Assembly (NCBI GenBank): GCA_963702535.1
Contig: CAVPDG010000011.1
Coordinates: forward strand, 248,001 to 312,000
DNA length: 64,000 nucleotides
Origin: CAVPDG01 sp963702535
GTDB taxonomy: Bacteria > Chloroflexota > Anaerolineae > Anaerolineales > UBA4823
Reading direction: 5' to 3'
Part shown: positions 44,296-56,299 of the stretch, piece by piece
Position numbering within the stretch: the first letter of the stretch is position 1
Layout of the letters: each line of letters begins with the position of its first letter
Program-made: the position numbers and the translations under genes
The notes under the pieces: model-generated
The model's database searches: none
What the model was told of the DNA's origin: nothing
What the model saw: only the letters and a program-made list of their open reading frames with translations

Positions 44296-47200
44296 TCAGA
44301 TACTGCTGGGCTTTTTAAGTTCCAGACGCTTGATCGCGTTGACGAGGTCGTCTTCCAGGACGGGCTTCATCAAGTAATCAGCCGCGCCCAGATCGAGACC
44401 CTTGTCATGCTCCTCCAGCAGTGTGCAAATAATGACGGGGATGTTCTTTGTAGCCGGAGTGGATTTCAGGAGCTTGAGGACATCCCAACCATCCCTCTCG
44501 GACAGCATGATGTCCAGGGTAATGGCAACGGGCTGCAGCTTGGTGGCAATCTCAACCGCGCGGGATGGTTCAGTGAGCGGAAAGATCTTATAGCCATTGT
44601 TCCCCAGATAACGCTGGTATAGCCCGATTACCTGAGCATCATCGTCGATTGCCAGGATCACGGGTCCCAAGTAACCGGTGGTGAACTCGCCGGTCTGCCT
44701 CTGCCTCGGCTGGGGGACCGGCAGCGTGAAGTAGAAGGTGCTGCCCACGCCTGGCTCGCTATTCAATGAGATTTGCCCACCATGCAGCTCAACTAAGTGG
44801 CGGCAGATCGAGAGACCCAGACCGCTGCCGCCCGTTTTTCGAGTGGGGGAGGGATCTACCTGGGTGAATGGCTGGAAGAGCTTTTGCTGATCCTCAGCTC
44901 TGATCCCGGTACCCGTATCGGTGATGCTGATCAACACCTCTTTCTTGCCATTTTGAGTCTGAAGGTGGGCATCGATCGTGATCGACCCGCTATCGGTAAA
45001 TTTTGCGGCATTCGAAAACAGGTTCAGGAGGATCTGGCGCACCTTGGTGGGATCAACCCGCAGGGGGGGCAAATCTGGCGCGATGTTCCGTTCGAGCTTG
45101 ATGGGCCTGTCTTTCACCAGACCCACAACGGAAGACATGACGCTATTGATCAGATCGGCAAGATTTACCCCCTCCTCGAAGGAGAGCTCCATTTTGCCCG
45201 CCTCGATCTTGGAGAGATCGAGAATATCGTTAATCAGGTTCAACAGATGTTGACCCGAGTTGTAAATGGCGCTCAAGTCTTGTTTTTGAAGGTCAGAGAC
45301 TGGTCCGTCGATGCCCTTCAAGATCACTCGCGAAAAACCGATGATCGAGTTCAGCGGCGTGCGCAGCTCGTGACTCATGTTTGCAAGGAACTGGCTCTTC
45401 ACCTGATCCGCGTTGCGCATCTCTTCGACAGCCTGAAGGGATAGCTCGTACGACCTGGCATTATCTACGGCAACGGCAATTTGGTCGGCAAGCACCTGGA
45501 GGACGGAGATGTCTTCCTGGGTAAACGCATCCAGCTTGCTGGATTGGAGGTCCAGGGCGCCAATCACGCGATTGCCGATCTGGAGGGGGATGCCCGCCTC
45601 CGATCGTGTATCCGGGAGCAAGGGGTTGGGCAGGTGGAATGGATCATCCAGGACATTGTTCACCACATACGGCCGCGCAGATTGGGTGACATGACCGATA
45701 ATGGATTTCGAGCCGACCGGGAGACCATGCCCGAGCTTGAGCATTTCCTGACCGGCTTCACCGGTGGAAGCACGGATTTGAGCCAGGCGACCACTTTCAT
45801 CCAGCAGGAAGAGGGAGGCGTGCGAGTAGCCAAATCCATCGCGGATCAGGTTAACCGCTCGATCTAGCAGCGTGTCCAGAGCCAGCGTGCTGGAAGTATC
45901 CTTAGCGATCACTGCTGCAGTCTGCAACTGATCTGCCCGTTTACGCGAATCTTCGAGAAGGCGGATGTTTTGGATGGCGACGGCTGCCAGATTTGCCAGC
46001 GCTGAAAGCCGGCGCAGGTCGCGCTCTTCATATTCGATATCCCCGCTAAAAATGCCGTTCACATAGCCAATCCATTGCCCACTCACCACCAATGGGACGA
46101 ATATGGCGCTTTTTGCATGGAAGCCTTCGATCAATAACTTCTTGAGCGAGGCATCCAACCGGGGATCTGTTTCAGAATCGTGGATGATCGCTGCCCGGTC
46201 CTGGCGTAATATTTCCTGAAGGGAGGGCAAAGCGCTCAGCCGATAATGACGCCCGAGCTCGGTTCCCTGGCCGCGCACTCGCCTGGCAGCGATGGTGATG
46301 GTATCCGGTAAATGATTGGCTTTCCACGGGTGGTCAAACAGGTCGATGGTCAGGTTGATATCGGCTGTACCCAAAAGCGAATACAGTGATAGGGCAGATA
46401 CAATATCCTGGTAATTCTGGGCGCTGTTCAAGCGCGAGCTGGCGTTATAAAGAATCTCGGTTTCAGCCAGGGCTTTTTGAGTTTGCTCGAATAACCTGGC
46501 ATTGTCTACCGCAACGCCCACTTGTTGACCGATGGACTTGACCAAGGCGATGTTACCGGGCTGGAGGGGCAGTGCCGATAAGCCGTACAAACACAGCGTG
46601 CCCAAGATTTTGCCCTTGGATTTAAGGGGGACGCCCAGGTAGGAGTGGATGCCCTGCTCAAGAAGACTTGCGAGATCCACCCGATCTTCCGCGCCGATAT
46701 CCTCGATGCAAATCAGCTCGCCACGGTTATAAACTAGCTCGCTCAGCGACCCCGCCAGGCTCGTTGCTACCAGGTCCTGGATGATCGGCTCGGGTAGATT
46801 TTGCTGGGCTGCCAGGTATAATGACTTATTGATCGGGTTGAAAATGCTCACCAAGCCAGCCTGGTAGCCGGACGAAGCCAATACCTGGTTCAAGACGGCT
46901 TCGAGCATAGTTGTCATATCGAGCGTGCGGCTGGCGGCGGAGATGATGGTATTGATGGCGGCAAGCTCGTTGTTTTTGCGGCGCGTTTCTTCCAGGAGGC
47001 GCGCATTCTGAATGGCAATCGCGGATTGGTTGCCAATGGTTGCCAGCAGATCGCGGTGTTTCTGGTTGTAGAGATTGGGCGTTGTTTCGCTCTGCACGGC
47101 GATTACCCCTACCACCTGGTCGCCTATGCTCAGCGGTACACCCAGCCAGGATTCTACGCCCCCCGCGCCAACCTCGATAAAGGGCAGGTTGTGTTCTTCC

Positions 47201-48388
47201 AGAGTAGGTTAAGGCGCTTTTCTCGATCAGCAGGGGGGCGCGGTGATGAATCACATACGCCGTAAGACCACCGACCGGTTGGCGTTGCGACCAGTAGGAC
47301 CATTCCGGATGGGATTCATCCACCAGTACACCGTCTGCCATTACGTGATGGAAGGAAAGGGCGTCTTCATCCGGGTGGGTCAAGGCGACGAAGAAGTTCT
47401 CCGTATTCATCAGCTCTGATGTGGATTGGTAGGCGACGGCGATAATTGATTCGACGTGCAAATTCGAGGCAAAAGCACGGCTCATCTCGTTCAGGATGCC
47501 GAGCTCTCTGGCGCGCGCCTCGCTATCCTGAAGCGCCTGCCGGGTTTGTGCAATGAGCTGTGCATTCTCTAACGCCATCGACAATTGACCCGCAACCTGT
47601 TCAACGAGCTGCCGGTCATCTTCAGTCCATACTCGGGTAGCCTCTTCATCGATAAATTCGAGCAACAGACTCGAGCCGTTCTCGCCCAGCGAGGCAGGTA
47701 TGGCAAGCTTCGCAGGCGCGCCGTTCCCGCCGGCTTCGATTACGGCAAGGGGTTGAGCCCGGCTGCCGGCTGCAAAGTGGGGAGAGATTTGGCTGCCAGC
47801 GGCGACCCTTGCTGACGGTTTGGCGGAGTGGCTCTGGCTTGCCCGCTTGGGCTTATGCCCATTGGGAGGTTGGGCGGTTGGAGACGAGGGCTTCTTCCCA
47901 TTTCCAGAAGATCTTGGAGATGGTCCGGTGCAACAATGGATTGCGGGAGCGAGTTTGACCCGGTCAATACTCGCACAAAGCCGCGCAACCCGCTCCTGGC
48001 AGGATTGCCATTGCCAGCAGCGGCACGTGAGGAGACACTCATCAACACTGGCACTACTTCATCGTTTGAGCTCAGGAAATTGAGATGAATTTCGAAAGGA
48101 AAGGCTTCAGTACTCAGCGCGGATTGAAGCTGCGCAATGGTATTGGGGTCCAGCCGGTATTCTGCCAATGATTGCCCAAGGAACAGAATGGGTGAAAACC
48201 CCAGGATAGATTTCAATCTCTGGGCTGACGTAGGTATAGGCGCCGGCGCCGTCGGTCTCCCAAGACCAACCCACCTGGACCCTGGGTGAAAGCGGGAAAT
48301 CCCCGGCAACATCCAGGTCCAGACCGAGGTCTGAGAACAGTCCGTTGATCCGCTCAGGCGACAGCTGGCGCTGTGGTTTCCTGGACAT
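44296..48388 (-). CDS. Large hybrid histidine kinase with PAS and several GAF domains, three frame shifts
   Basis: About 1,360 codons. Order: a PAS-like domain (YTYVSPEIE, then ILGFSPILFLGQSL), four or five GAF domains, HisKA with the phospho-His in ANMSHELRTPLNS, HATPase (FSNAAKF, DTGTGIRAEDQ, GGSGLGLSI) and a C-terminal REC with Asp in TLDIMLSERDGWD. No TM helix is seen, so it is cytoplasmic. Frame breaks: near 48210-48214 (extra A in AAA), near 47756 (a G missing) and near 47203 (extra base). Repaired frames join conserved GAF sequence. It overlaps parA by 35 bp. It is the only kinase in the cluster and is probably the hub for nearby sensors and receivers. Confidence 0.88.
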
Positions 48389-49145
48389 TCTGGAGCAACT
48401 CCCCGGCTAGGGCGCGATATTGCAGCGCGCTTCGTGTTCTGGAGAAGAAATGAGTGACGGGCAAACCAGCGATCGAGCTTTCTCGAATCTTGGTATCGGT
48501 CTCGATCACTGTCTGCAGGACACCTTTGCCAAATGTTGAGCGAAGCTCTGCGCTCAGATTGCGGTGGACACGGTTACGCAGGTCTTGCATTGTAATCAAG
48601 ATACGATACTGGAGAGATGGATTGCCCTGGCTGCGGGCACGCTTCACACCCGCCAGCATATTCTTCAACGCATAGGCAGAGAAATATTCAGGCTGGGTAG
48701 GGATGATCAATAGCTGCGCCGCTACGAGGGCGTTTGAAGTAAGCGCACCCAGCGCCGGTGGGCAATCGAGGACGATGAAATCATACGCATTCAGCGGCAG
48801 GTGGGTTTGAATAGCGTTGCGCAAGATTTGCTCGTAGTTGCTGCGGATGCCCAAGAATTGTTCAGCCAGGTTCATCTCGGGGTTGGATGGGACCAGGTCC
48901 AAGCCTGGGACGACGGTTTCCCTGGCGATACTGGCGAGATTACCCGAGCTCAACAAGACCTCAGCGATCGAATCGTGCACCTGCCTTGGGTCGAGACCCA
49001 TCGCAAGGGTCAGGTCGCCTTGCGGATCGAGGTCGATCAACAGGACCTGGTAGCCGGCTTGTACCAGGGCGCCGCTCAACGACGTTGCGGTAGTGGTTTT
49101 TGCAACCCCACCTTTTTGACTTGCGATAGCGATGGTATGGCTCAT
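48354..49145 (-). CDS. ParA family ATPase
   Basis: A 263-residue ParA/Soj-type ATPase. It has the deviant Walker A KGGVAKTT, LLIDLDPQGDLTLAMGL (Walker A'), and FIVLDCPPALGALTSNALVAA (Walker B), then HFFSRTRSALQYRALAGELL. No ParB or parS-like site is found beside it. It overlaps the upstream sensor gene by 4 bp and the downstream kinase gene by 35 bp, so it is expressed as part of the signalling cluster. In other bacteria ParA-like proteins place chemosensory arrays; a similar placement role is an inference. Confidence 0.92.
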   Translation of the reverse strand: MSHTIAIASQKGGVAKTTTATSLSGALVQAGYQVLLIDLDPQGDLTLAMGLDPRQVHDSIAEVLLSSGNLASIARETVVPGLDLVPSNPEMNLAEQFLGIRSNYEQILRNAIQTHLPLNAYDFIVLDCPPALGALTSNALVAAQLLIIPTQPEYFSAYALKNMLAGVKRARSQGNPSLQYRILITMQDLRNRVHRNLSAELRSTFGKGVLQTVIETDTKIRESSIAGLPVTHFFSRTRSALQYRALAGELLQNVQETTAPAVA

Positions 49146-52104
49146 TTTGTCACCTGCGCAACGGGCGTAGTTTGACTGGGAGCGAGTTCCTCTCCTGGGG
49201 ATGAAGCGCTTGCGGGCGTTTTATGACCATTGCCGCCCGCAGAGGTTGGAGCGAACTCAGGCGCCGGGTTGATGATAATCTGGCTACGGGTAACTTGCAG
49301 GGCGTTACTCAGCTCAGCGGCTGCGGTTTGTAATATGACCTGCGGGTCATTGCTGCTGCGGATACGGGCTGTGATCTCGGAGATGCGCCGCTCGCGTTCT
49401 GCGCGCCGTTGGGTCTCCTCGATCAGCCTGGCGTTTTCTAACGCCAACGAGAACTGTGTCACGATTGTATGGACGACCTGGATCTCATCATGCGTCCATC
49501 TCGCCAGCTCGCCTTCTTTCTTCAAAGTGATCGAACCGAGGGGGTGCCCACGGAAGATGATGGGAACCCTGAGGGTGGCAGGCTCTTCTGGGTTCGGGTG
49601 TTGCGGCGAGCCGGCTTGCGTGAGATCTTGCGCGGCATGCCGACCGTAGGCGTAGGTGATCTTGCGGTCACCCAGGCGTTTGCGCCAGGCTTCTCCGACC
49701 TGCATTGCATACAAGTTTCTCAGCTCCTGCAGCGCCTGGTTTGCCTCAGACATCAGGCGGGTGTTATCGATTGCCAGGGCGACCTGATCTGCCAATATCT
49801 GCAAAGTCGTTACATCGCCCTCGGTAAAGGCAGCGGGTTTCGTGGATTGCACATCCAGGACGCCGATGATCTTGCCCCTGGCATTCAACGGTAAAGCCAG
49901 CTCCGAGCGTGTTTGGGGCAGGTCGGGATTATTGAAAAATACAGCATCTGAGCCGACATCATGGGCGACGCGCGCTGCGCCGGATGCGGCGACAAATCCT
50001 ACGATGCCCACCCTGCCGACTTCCAGTTGGTGACCTCTAGCCAACATACGCTGCCCGCCATCCGATGATGCGGCGCGTAAGACGGCAAATTTCCCGGTAG
50101 GGTCGATCAGAAAAATTCCGGCGTGGTAAAAGTTGAAACGTCGTGAGATCAGGTGCACCGTGTGATCGAGTAGCTGTTCTTGTTCCTGGATTGCCGCGGC
50201 TTCCCGGGATACTTCTGCCGCGACCTGGAGCTGTACCGCGCGGCGCTCGATATCTCGTGTCCGGTCTGAGACCCGGTGCTCCAGGTTGGCGATCAGCTCT
50301 CTTAGCTGGCTGGTCATGCTATTGAACGTCCGGGCGAGCGCGCCGATCTCATCTTCTGTTTCTACCATCGCCACACGGGTCAAGTCGCCATTGGCGATGG
50401 CTGTGGCAGTTTCCGTCAAGGCATGAACCGGTTGGATCGCCTGGCGGATGGTCAGCCAGGAAAGGACGAGCAGCAGGGCTTGCGCCAACAAGCAAAGCAA
50501 GCCAGGAAACCCGCTGAAAGAAGTGCAGACCCGCTAATAGGGCGGGCTCCGGGGTGAGCATTACCACTGCCCAGCCGTTCTCGAGTAGCTGAATATCCAG
50601 CCCGCCATTCAACTCCCTGGGAATCGCGCACCAGCAAGGGTCCCGGGAGATCGTCATCGCCAGCCTGGACGGCGGCGCCGGGATTTCGATCGCGCAGCGC
50701 TGAGATCGTTGAATACAGCGCTGCATTAAGAAATGAGTTGGGAATGGGAGGATTAGAGGCAATAACCTGGTTGTTCTCATTCAAGACGATGGCGGTCAAC
50801 GTCTCACCGATGGCTGCATCCTGTAACAGCCCATCCAGAGTTCCAGGATAGGTAGAGAACATACCCACGCCGACGATCTCTCCAGTGGAATTGATGACGG
50901 GGGTAGCAATTACCTGTACCGGATTTCCTGTCCTGTCATCGAGCTGGGATCGATAGACAAACTGCTGACCCGATTTGGCTTCCTGGAACCAGGAAAGCTG
51001 GCTGTAATTCCGCGGGTTGCCCCCATCGCTGCGGGCGATGGAGTTCCCCTCCAGATCGACGATGCTGATCAGTGAAAGCTGGGGGAAGGCGGCTGCCATG
51101 CTTTGCACAACCGGCGCCTGTGCTTTGGGGTCCATGCTGATGATTGCCGGGTTTCCGACGAGCCAACCGAGCGACTTCACCTGGTAATCCTGCCAGGAGC
51201 TGATGCGGGTTGAGATCACCTCATTTGTGCTGCGAAGCTCCGTGAGCGTATATTGCTGGATTAATCTTGCGGCGCTGGAGGTCAAGAAGATGGTAATGGT
51301 GACCATGAGCGGCACAGAGACCGCCAGGATCAGGGCGGTGAGCCGGAGCTGCAAACTGCCCCGCTGCATGCGCCGCTCGGAAATCATTTGCGAGAAACAG
51401 GCATAACTGTACGCGATGGCAAAGATCGAGCTTGTCAGCAAAGTGGCGAGCGCCGGGTCTATCACCCTGGCTACCACAGCCTGGATAAAGCCTGCCAGGA
51501 GGGTGACGGTTAGAAGCATCCAGGCAAGTTTGCGGTTTGTTCGGGACGTTTTGCGATTGAAGAGAGCAACATAGAGCAGGATCGCAGCCGTAAGGGCGGT
51601 GAGGATGGCATAGTTCACCATCTGGAGCGCAGCCGATGCTGTTCCCTGCGTGAAGCGATCGAGGATGATGAATCCGCCAGAGTACTGGGGGGCGATACCC
51701 GTGTACCATAAGCGGGTATTCAGTGTCGCATCCAGGATGGTGAGGATCACTGGCAGCAGCGCGAGGGCATAAAAGGGCCACCAAATCCACTTCAGGCGAC
51801 CGGAAAGCCACTCGGGCTTGAGCAAGGCAATCGTATTCAGGAGCAGGAGCGGCTCGATCGCGATGGTGGTAGCTGCCAAGACCATGGCGGGCAGCTCTGC
51901 TGAGCGGACGGTAGTGGCATTGAGCATCGAACCGATGGCGAAGCTGTTTGCCGCGACAACCAAGATCAGCGCGCTGGTATGGCGGTTTGCAGTATTCCAC
52001 GCATTGAGCACCAGCACGTACAAAGCAATGATTAACTCAATGAGAGCAATCAGCCAGGCGATATACGGCAGCGCTTGAGTTAATGATAAATCGCTCACAC
52101 CCAT
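49142..52104 (-). CDS. Multi-TM sensor with Cache, HAMP and two GAF domains, no kinase, two frame shifts
   Basis: About 985 codons. The N-terminus holds seven or eight TM helices (LPYIAWLIALIELIIALYVL onward), a further TM, then a Cache-type extracellular domain (STNEVISTRISSWQDYQ ... FSTYPGTLDGLLQDA), another TM (QALLLVLSWLTI), HAMP (HALTETATAIANGDL), a coiled coil and two GAF domains; the last ~40 residues are Pro/Ser-rich. There is no HisKA or HATPase. The C-terminus ends at the parA ATG with a 4-bp overlap. Frame breaks are near 50590 and near 50500. It likely passes its signal to the separate hybrid kinase. Confidence 0.82.
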
Positions 52105-52135
52105 CCCTTAGATCATGCTTCCCGGTTCGTCCTGG

Positions 52136-53461
52136 TCAGCGTTGGTAGTTTGGAACTTCAAGCTCAAGGACTGCTTGAGCCAGATCCAGTGAAACACCTA
52201 TCTCTTCGACCGCGGTCCGCACGATCGTCTCGATGTCAGCGGAAGCCCAGAGTTTAGCGGAAATATCCCCCACCAATTTTTCGCGCTCGGCTTGCTGTTG
52301 GGTATCTTCGAACATGCGCGCATTTTCGAGCACCATGCCGAGCTGGGCAACCATGCCGTTGAAGAATTCGATCTCGGCTTGCGTCCAGGCGGGATCCCCA
52401 TCCCCACGCTGTAAGGCTAACTTCCCTAAAGCTTGCCCGCGGAAGAGGATCGGCGCTACAAGCGCTGAGTTACCGGCTTGATCGCAGATCCGGCAGGTCC
52501 TTGCGGGCGATCTGTTTGACGCCTTTAAGAGAATCATAGATGTAAGCCGATCCAAAGGATGTGGCTCGTGGCTGCCATGCCTGGGCGACCAACCTCCGGT
52601 TGACGGCTGCAAGCTCCTTGATATTGTTCTGAGATCTCAGAGAACAGGCGGGCGTTATCGATCGCCAGGGCGAGCTGATCGGCTAAGGTTTGCAGGATGA
52701 CGACATCATCGTCGCTAAATGCGTTCGATTGTGCGGATTGCACATCCAATATGCCGATCACGTTATTGCGGGATTTCAACGGAATGGCTGCCTCGGAGCG
52801 GGTTTGAGGCAGATCGGGATTGTTGAAATAAGTTGCGTCTGAGCCAACATCGAGAGCGATGCGCGGCTGCCCAGTCCCGGCAGCGTAGCCGACAATACCC
52901 ACTTTGCCTACAGGCAGCTTGTGTTGCCTGGCAAGCATCTTTTTGCCGCCTTCAGATGAAGCAGCGCAGAGAACCGCGTACTCGCGCTGATCGTCGAGCA
53001 AGAAAATGCCTGCGTGGTAGAAGCCAAACCGGTTCGAGATGAGGTTGACGGTATTTTCCAGTAACTGGTCCAGGTCGTGAATCGCGGCAGCCTCGCGGGC
53101 GACCTGGGCCGCAGATTTCAGCTCAACGAGCTGCTTTTCTGACGTGATGCTCCAGCTTGTTCTTCAGGCTTTCCAACTCATTTGCCATCCGCTCTTTATC
53201 GGATATTTGCGCGGTCAGCTCTAGGTTTAAATCCAGCATATTCGCCTGGCGCACGCCGGCAATCCAGGCAAAAAATCCCAGGAAAATGGGGGCAGTGTCG
53301 ATCATCCATACGAGTGGATTCTGCGCTTGTACGAGCAAGATGTTCTGCAGCGTGAGCGTGTAGCCGCCTGAAATGAGCAGCCAGAGTGTAGAGGTAAGCG
53401 GAAATAACAAACCAAAAAGGACGCCTGCAGCTGTATAGCTAAGAATGACCCGCTTTCTCAT
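52136..53461 (-). CDS. Membrane-bound GAF-domain sensor, three frame shifts
   Basis: About 440 codons. Two or three TM helices (YTAAGVLFGLLFPLTSTLWLL, then APIFLGFFAWIAGV) are followed by a coiled coil and two GAF domains; no kinase or output domain is seen. The first GAF (HAGIFLLDDQREYAVL ... NNPDLPQTRSEAAIPL) closely matches one in the next gene. Frame breaks are near 53124 (extra A in AAAA), 52623 and 52478. GGAGG precedes the ATG at 53461, which overlaps the upstream stop by 4 bp. It reads as a partner sensor of the cluster. Confidence 0.78.
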
Positions 53462-55497
53462 GACAGAGCGACCTCCGCTGGCATCTCGAGGTCTTCGCTG
53501 TCCTCCAGCTCGAGCTGGATAACTCCCTTCGATGCGTGTAATTTCTTGCCGAGCTGCTCTACAGCAGTCTGCAGGATCGATTCCACGTCCATCGCTGACC
53601 ACAACTTGTTGGAAACCTCAATGGCATCTTGCTCGAAGCCGGCTTTGGTGGAGGCGGTATGGATCAAGCGGGCGTTGCGCAGATGTGACGGCAACAGCAG
53701 AGGACAGGCTGGTCAATACTTTTTGATCCTCTTCATCAAAACGGTGCTCCTGTTTGAGATCCTGAACAATAATGGCGCCGATAGGCTCACCGCCCAGGAG
53801 CAGAGGGACGCCAAGCCAGGACCTGGCAGGTGCACCGACCACTTTTGCCCCAAGCTCGAGCGCTTTCTTTTCCGTATCCTCAACCAGGAGGAGGGGTTTG
53901 CGAGTTTTGATCAGGATGGATGTCAGCCCATCGCCCAGCTCGAAGGGGGGAATCGAGAGCACCTGGCTTTCCTCGTAAGCATAAGGGATCTCGATGGTGT
54001 TGGTTTCCTGCTCGTAAGTGGCGATGATGAGATTTACATCGCCCATGACATGGACGATCTGTTCATGGATGACCTTGTAGAGCTTGGCGACATCCGTCTC
54101 CATAGAAATTGCCTGGCTGATCGATTCCAATACTTCAAGCCGGTTCAGGCGTCTCTCCATATTCTCAAGAGATTTGACGCGCTGGAAGATAGTTTGAGGC
54201 AAGATCAACAATACTGGCGCAATATTGGAGTGCGTAATCGTCGATGGCGTTGGAGTTTTCGGGGTATAGGAATATCAGGGCGGCAAGCTGGTGATCGTTG
54301 CGCATCGGGAAGATGGCAGCAACTGGCAGCTCAGGATTGGAGAGGATCGATCCTGATGGCGCTGTGTCAAACCGGCTGGCGAAGAATCTCGGGATATGAG
54401 CAGGTATTCATTAAAAATCAATAGCTCTTCGATCTCGTGCGGTGTGACCTGGCTCGATTGTAGGGCGAGGATCAGTTGATCCTGATCCGCCAGGCGATCG
54501 TTGCTGGCAACGGATTGCCAGCGATGATCTTGCACCGAGATGATCAGAGCGTTGAAGGGGAGGGGTTTAAGGTGTTTCAAGACCTGCCGGTAAACCTCTT
54601 CACAGCTCTTCGCCTGGGCGAAGCCCTGGGAGGCCTGGTAGAGTGTGGATAATTTTCCCAGAATTTCTTTGGAGCTGTTGATCGTCTGCGTGGTATTGGA
54701 TTACCGGAGCGATGTTGGCGAGAATGGTTTGCAGGCGCTTAACCGCTTCGTCATCGAATGCCCCTGCCTGGCTGGATTGGGCATTAAATACTGCCAGGAT
54801 CTCTTCGCCGGCAATGATGGGAATGTCTATCTCCGCACGAGTAGCGGCGAGAAGATATTCCGGTCGTTGGGGCGCCTGGATCGCATGCTGTGGGATCACC
54901 AGGGGCTTTCGATGGCGAAAAGTCGCGGTCAAGCCATTGGTGGAGCTGATGGCGATTTCCAGCTCACGCTGCAACCCCTCGATGCTGCCCGCAATGCTCT
55001 GCTGCTCCAGGCGTAATGCCCCTCCGTCCGCGGTGGGGGTAAAGAAGGCAGCCAACTCATAGCCATAATGGTCGCTGATCAAGCTGGACGCCCTCTGGTA
55101 GAGCTCATACAAGGAAGGGGAAGAGACGATACGGTTGGTGATCTCTGTGGCGACGTGAAGAAGGTCGTAATGCCTTTGGAGCTGCTCGGTCCTGGTGCGG
55201 ACGAGCTCATCGATCTGTGCTGCCTGGTCAACCGGTCTCAGCTTCCGTGATGGAGCGTTCTTCGGCGAGGATCAGGTCCAGGGTCGTCTTCTCGACCAGA
55301 CCGAGGTCGACCAGGGTTTGCGGCAGCGACTGAATGCGACCTTTCAATGCCATTCGATTCTGGTAATGCCTGGCCAGCTCTAATTCCTTGGCATCCAGCA
55401 ATCCCTGCTGCAGAAGCTTTTCGACAAGCTTCGTCTCCGGCACAGCAGCCGCTTGAATTCCAGATGTGGGGGGGAGCCCCTTGGTTGGATGGATCAT
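53458..55497 (-). CDS. GAF-domain protein with GspE-N/MshEN-like N-terminus, five frame shifts
   Basis: About 680 codons in six frame pieces. Residues 1-90 (ETKLVEKLLQQGLLDAKELELARHYQ, then SLPQTLVDLGLVEKTTLDLILAEE) resemble the T2SSE/MshEN N-terminal domain, known in other proteins to bind c-di-GMP. A coiled coil and three GAF-like domains follow (ELYQRASSLISDHYGYELAAFF; LKPLPFNALIISVQD; NRLEVLESISQAISMETDVAKLY). No kinase or TM is seen. Breaks are near 55238, 54706, 54387, 54188 and 53696; each joins to coherent sequence. First gene after the terminator at 55714, so it may start the main cluster transcript. Confidence 0.7.
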
Positions 55498-55713
55498 CAA
55501 ATCGTCTCTGGTCAATTCCAAGAACCGTATCAAAATGAGCAATTTCTGGTCACTGTCGGGAAGACAGCGATCAGCGCCTGGTCAGCAGCCGGTTTTCTCC
55601 CACCTAATTAAACTCAATTTCTTGTGCGGTATTATTGTCAAAATGGTTAGCATAGCCCTATTCTTTCAGTTTTGTAAACCAGCCAGCCGGGGCAGCTCGT
55701 TCTCGCCGCTGTG

Positions 55714-55776
55714 AAAAAAACAACTCCCGGAATGTCAGGTTACCGTTGAAGGATGTACTGGACCTCCCGGGAGTTG
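55714..55776 (-). terminator. Terminator between receivers and GAF gene
   Basis: On the minus strand CAACTCCCGG and CCGGGAGTTG (55721-55730 with 55767-55776) pair across about 36 nt and are followed by seven T. It should end the two-receiver transcript. Confidence 0.7.
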
Positions 55777-55801
55777 ATTGGCGCTGGATGAGCCACCAGG
55801 A

Positions 55802-56285
55802 TTAACTGATTTCCCAGACTGTATCCCCCGCCAGTATTCTATGCACCTGGTCCGGAAACCGATCGGGGTCAAGAGGCTTACCCAGGAATCCATCAAAACC
55901 AGCGGTCACGGGCTTTTTTCATCTGCTCGGAGCTCGCTTCTGCGGTGACCGCTACAACTCGCGTGGCGCTCAAGCTGGCAGAAGAGCGAATTTTGCGCAG
56001 AGCCGCGTAGCCATCTTCATAAGGCAGCCGGATATCCAACAAAATCAGGTCCAATTTTGGCAGGGTATCGGCGTACTCAACGACCTCATAACCGGAGGTT
56101 TTCCACTCGCAGTGAATGCCCATGTAGCCTAATAGCCGGGCGATCAAGACGAAGTTGGCAACATTATCTTCCACTACCAGTACCACGGCTTGGTCTGGCG
56201 AGGTTGCCGGGGATGCTGGCGCGGCTTGATCCGGGCGAAGGGTATTTGCCGGAAGATCGTGATTACCTGGGACATTGAACATCAA
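55802..56285 (-). CDS. Stand-alone response-regulator receiver, one frame shift
   Basis: A single REC domain of about 160 residues with a 33-residue Pro/Ala-rich N-terminal tail. Key residues: Asp-Asp-like VVEDN, phosphoacceptor in DLILLDIRLPYEDGY, Thr in VAVTAEAS, and, after the break, Lys in GFLGKPLDP. One extra C near 55905 makes a false stop at 55893; the repaired frame ends HRILAGDTVWEIS at 55802. No output domain. It lies 15 bp after the other receiver gene and before a terminator. Confidence 0.85.
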
Positions 56286-56299
56286 TGGTTTTGCACGGC

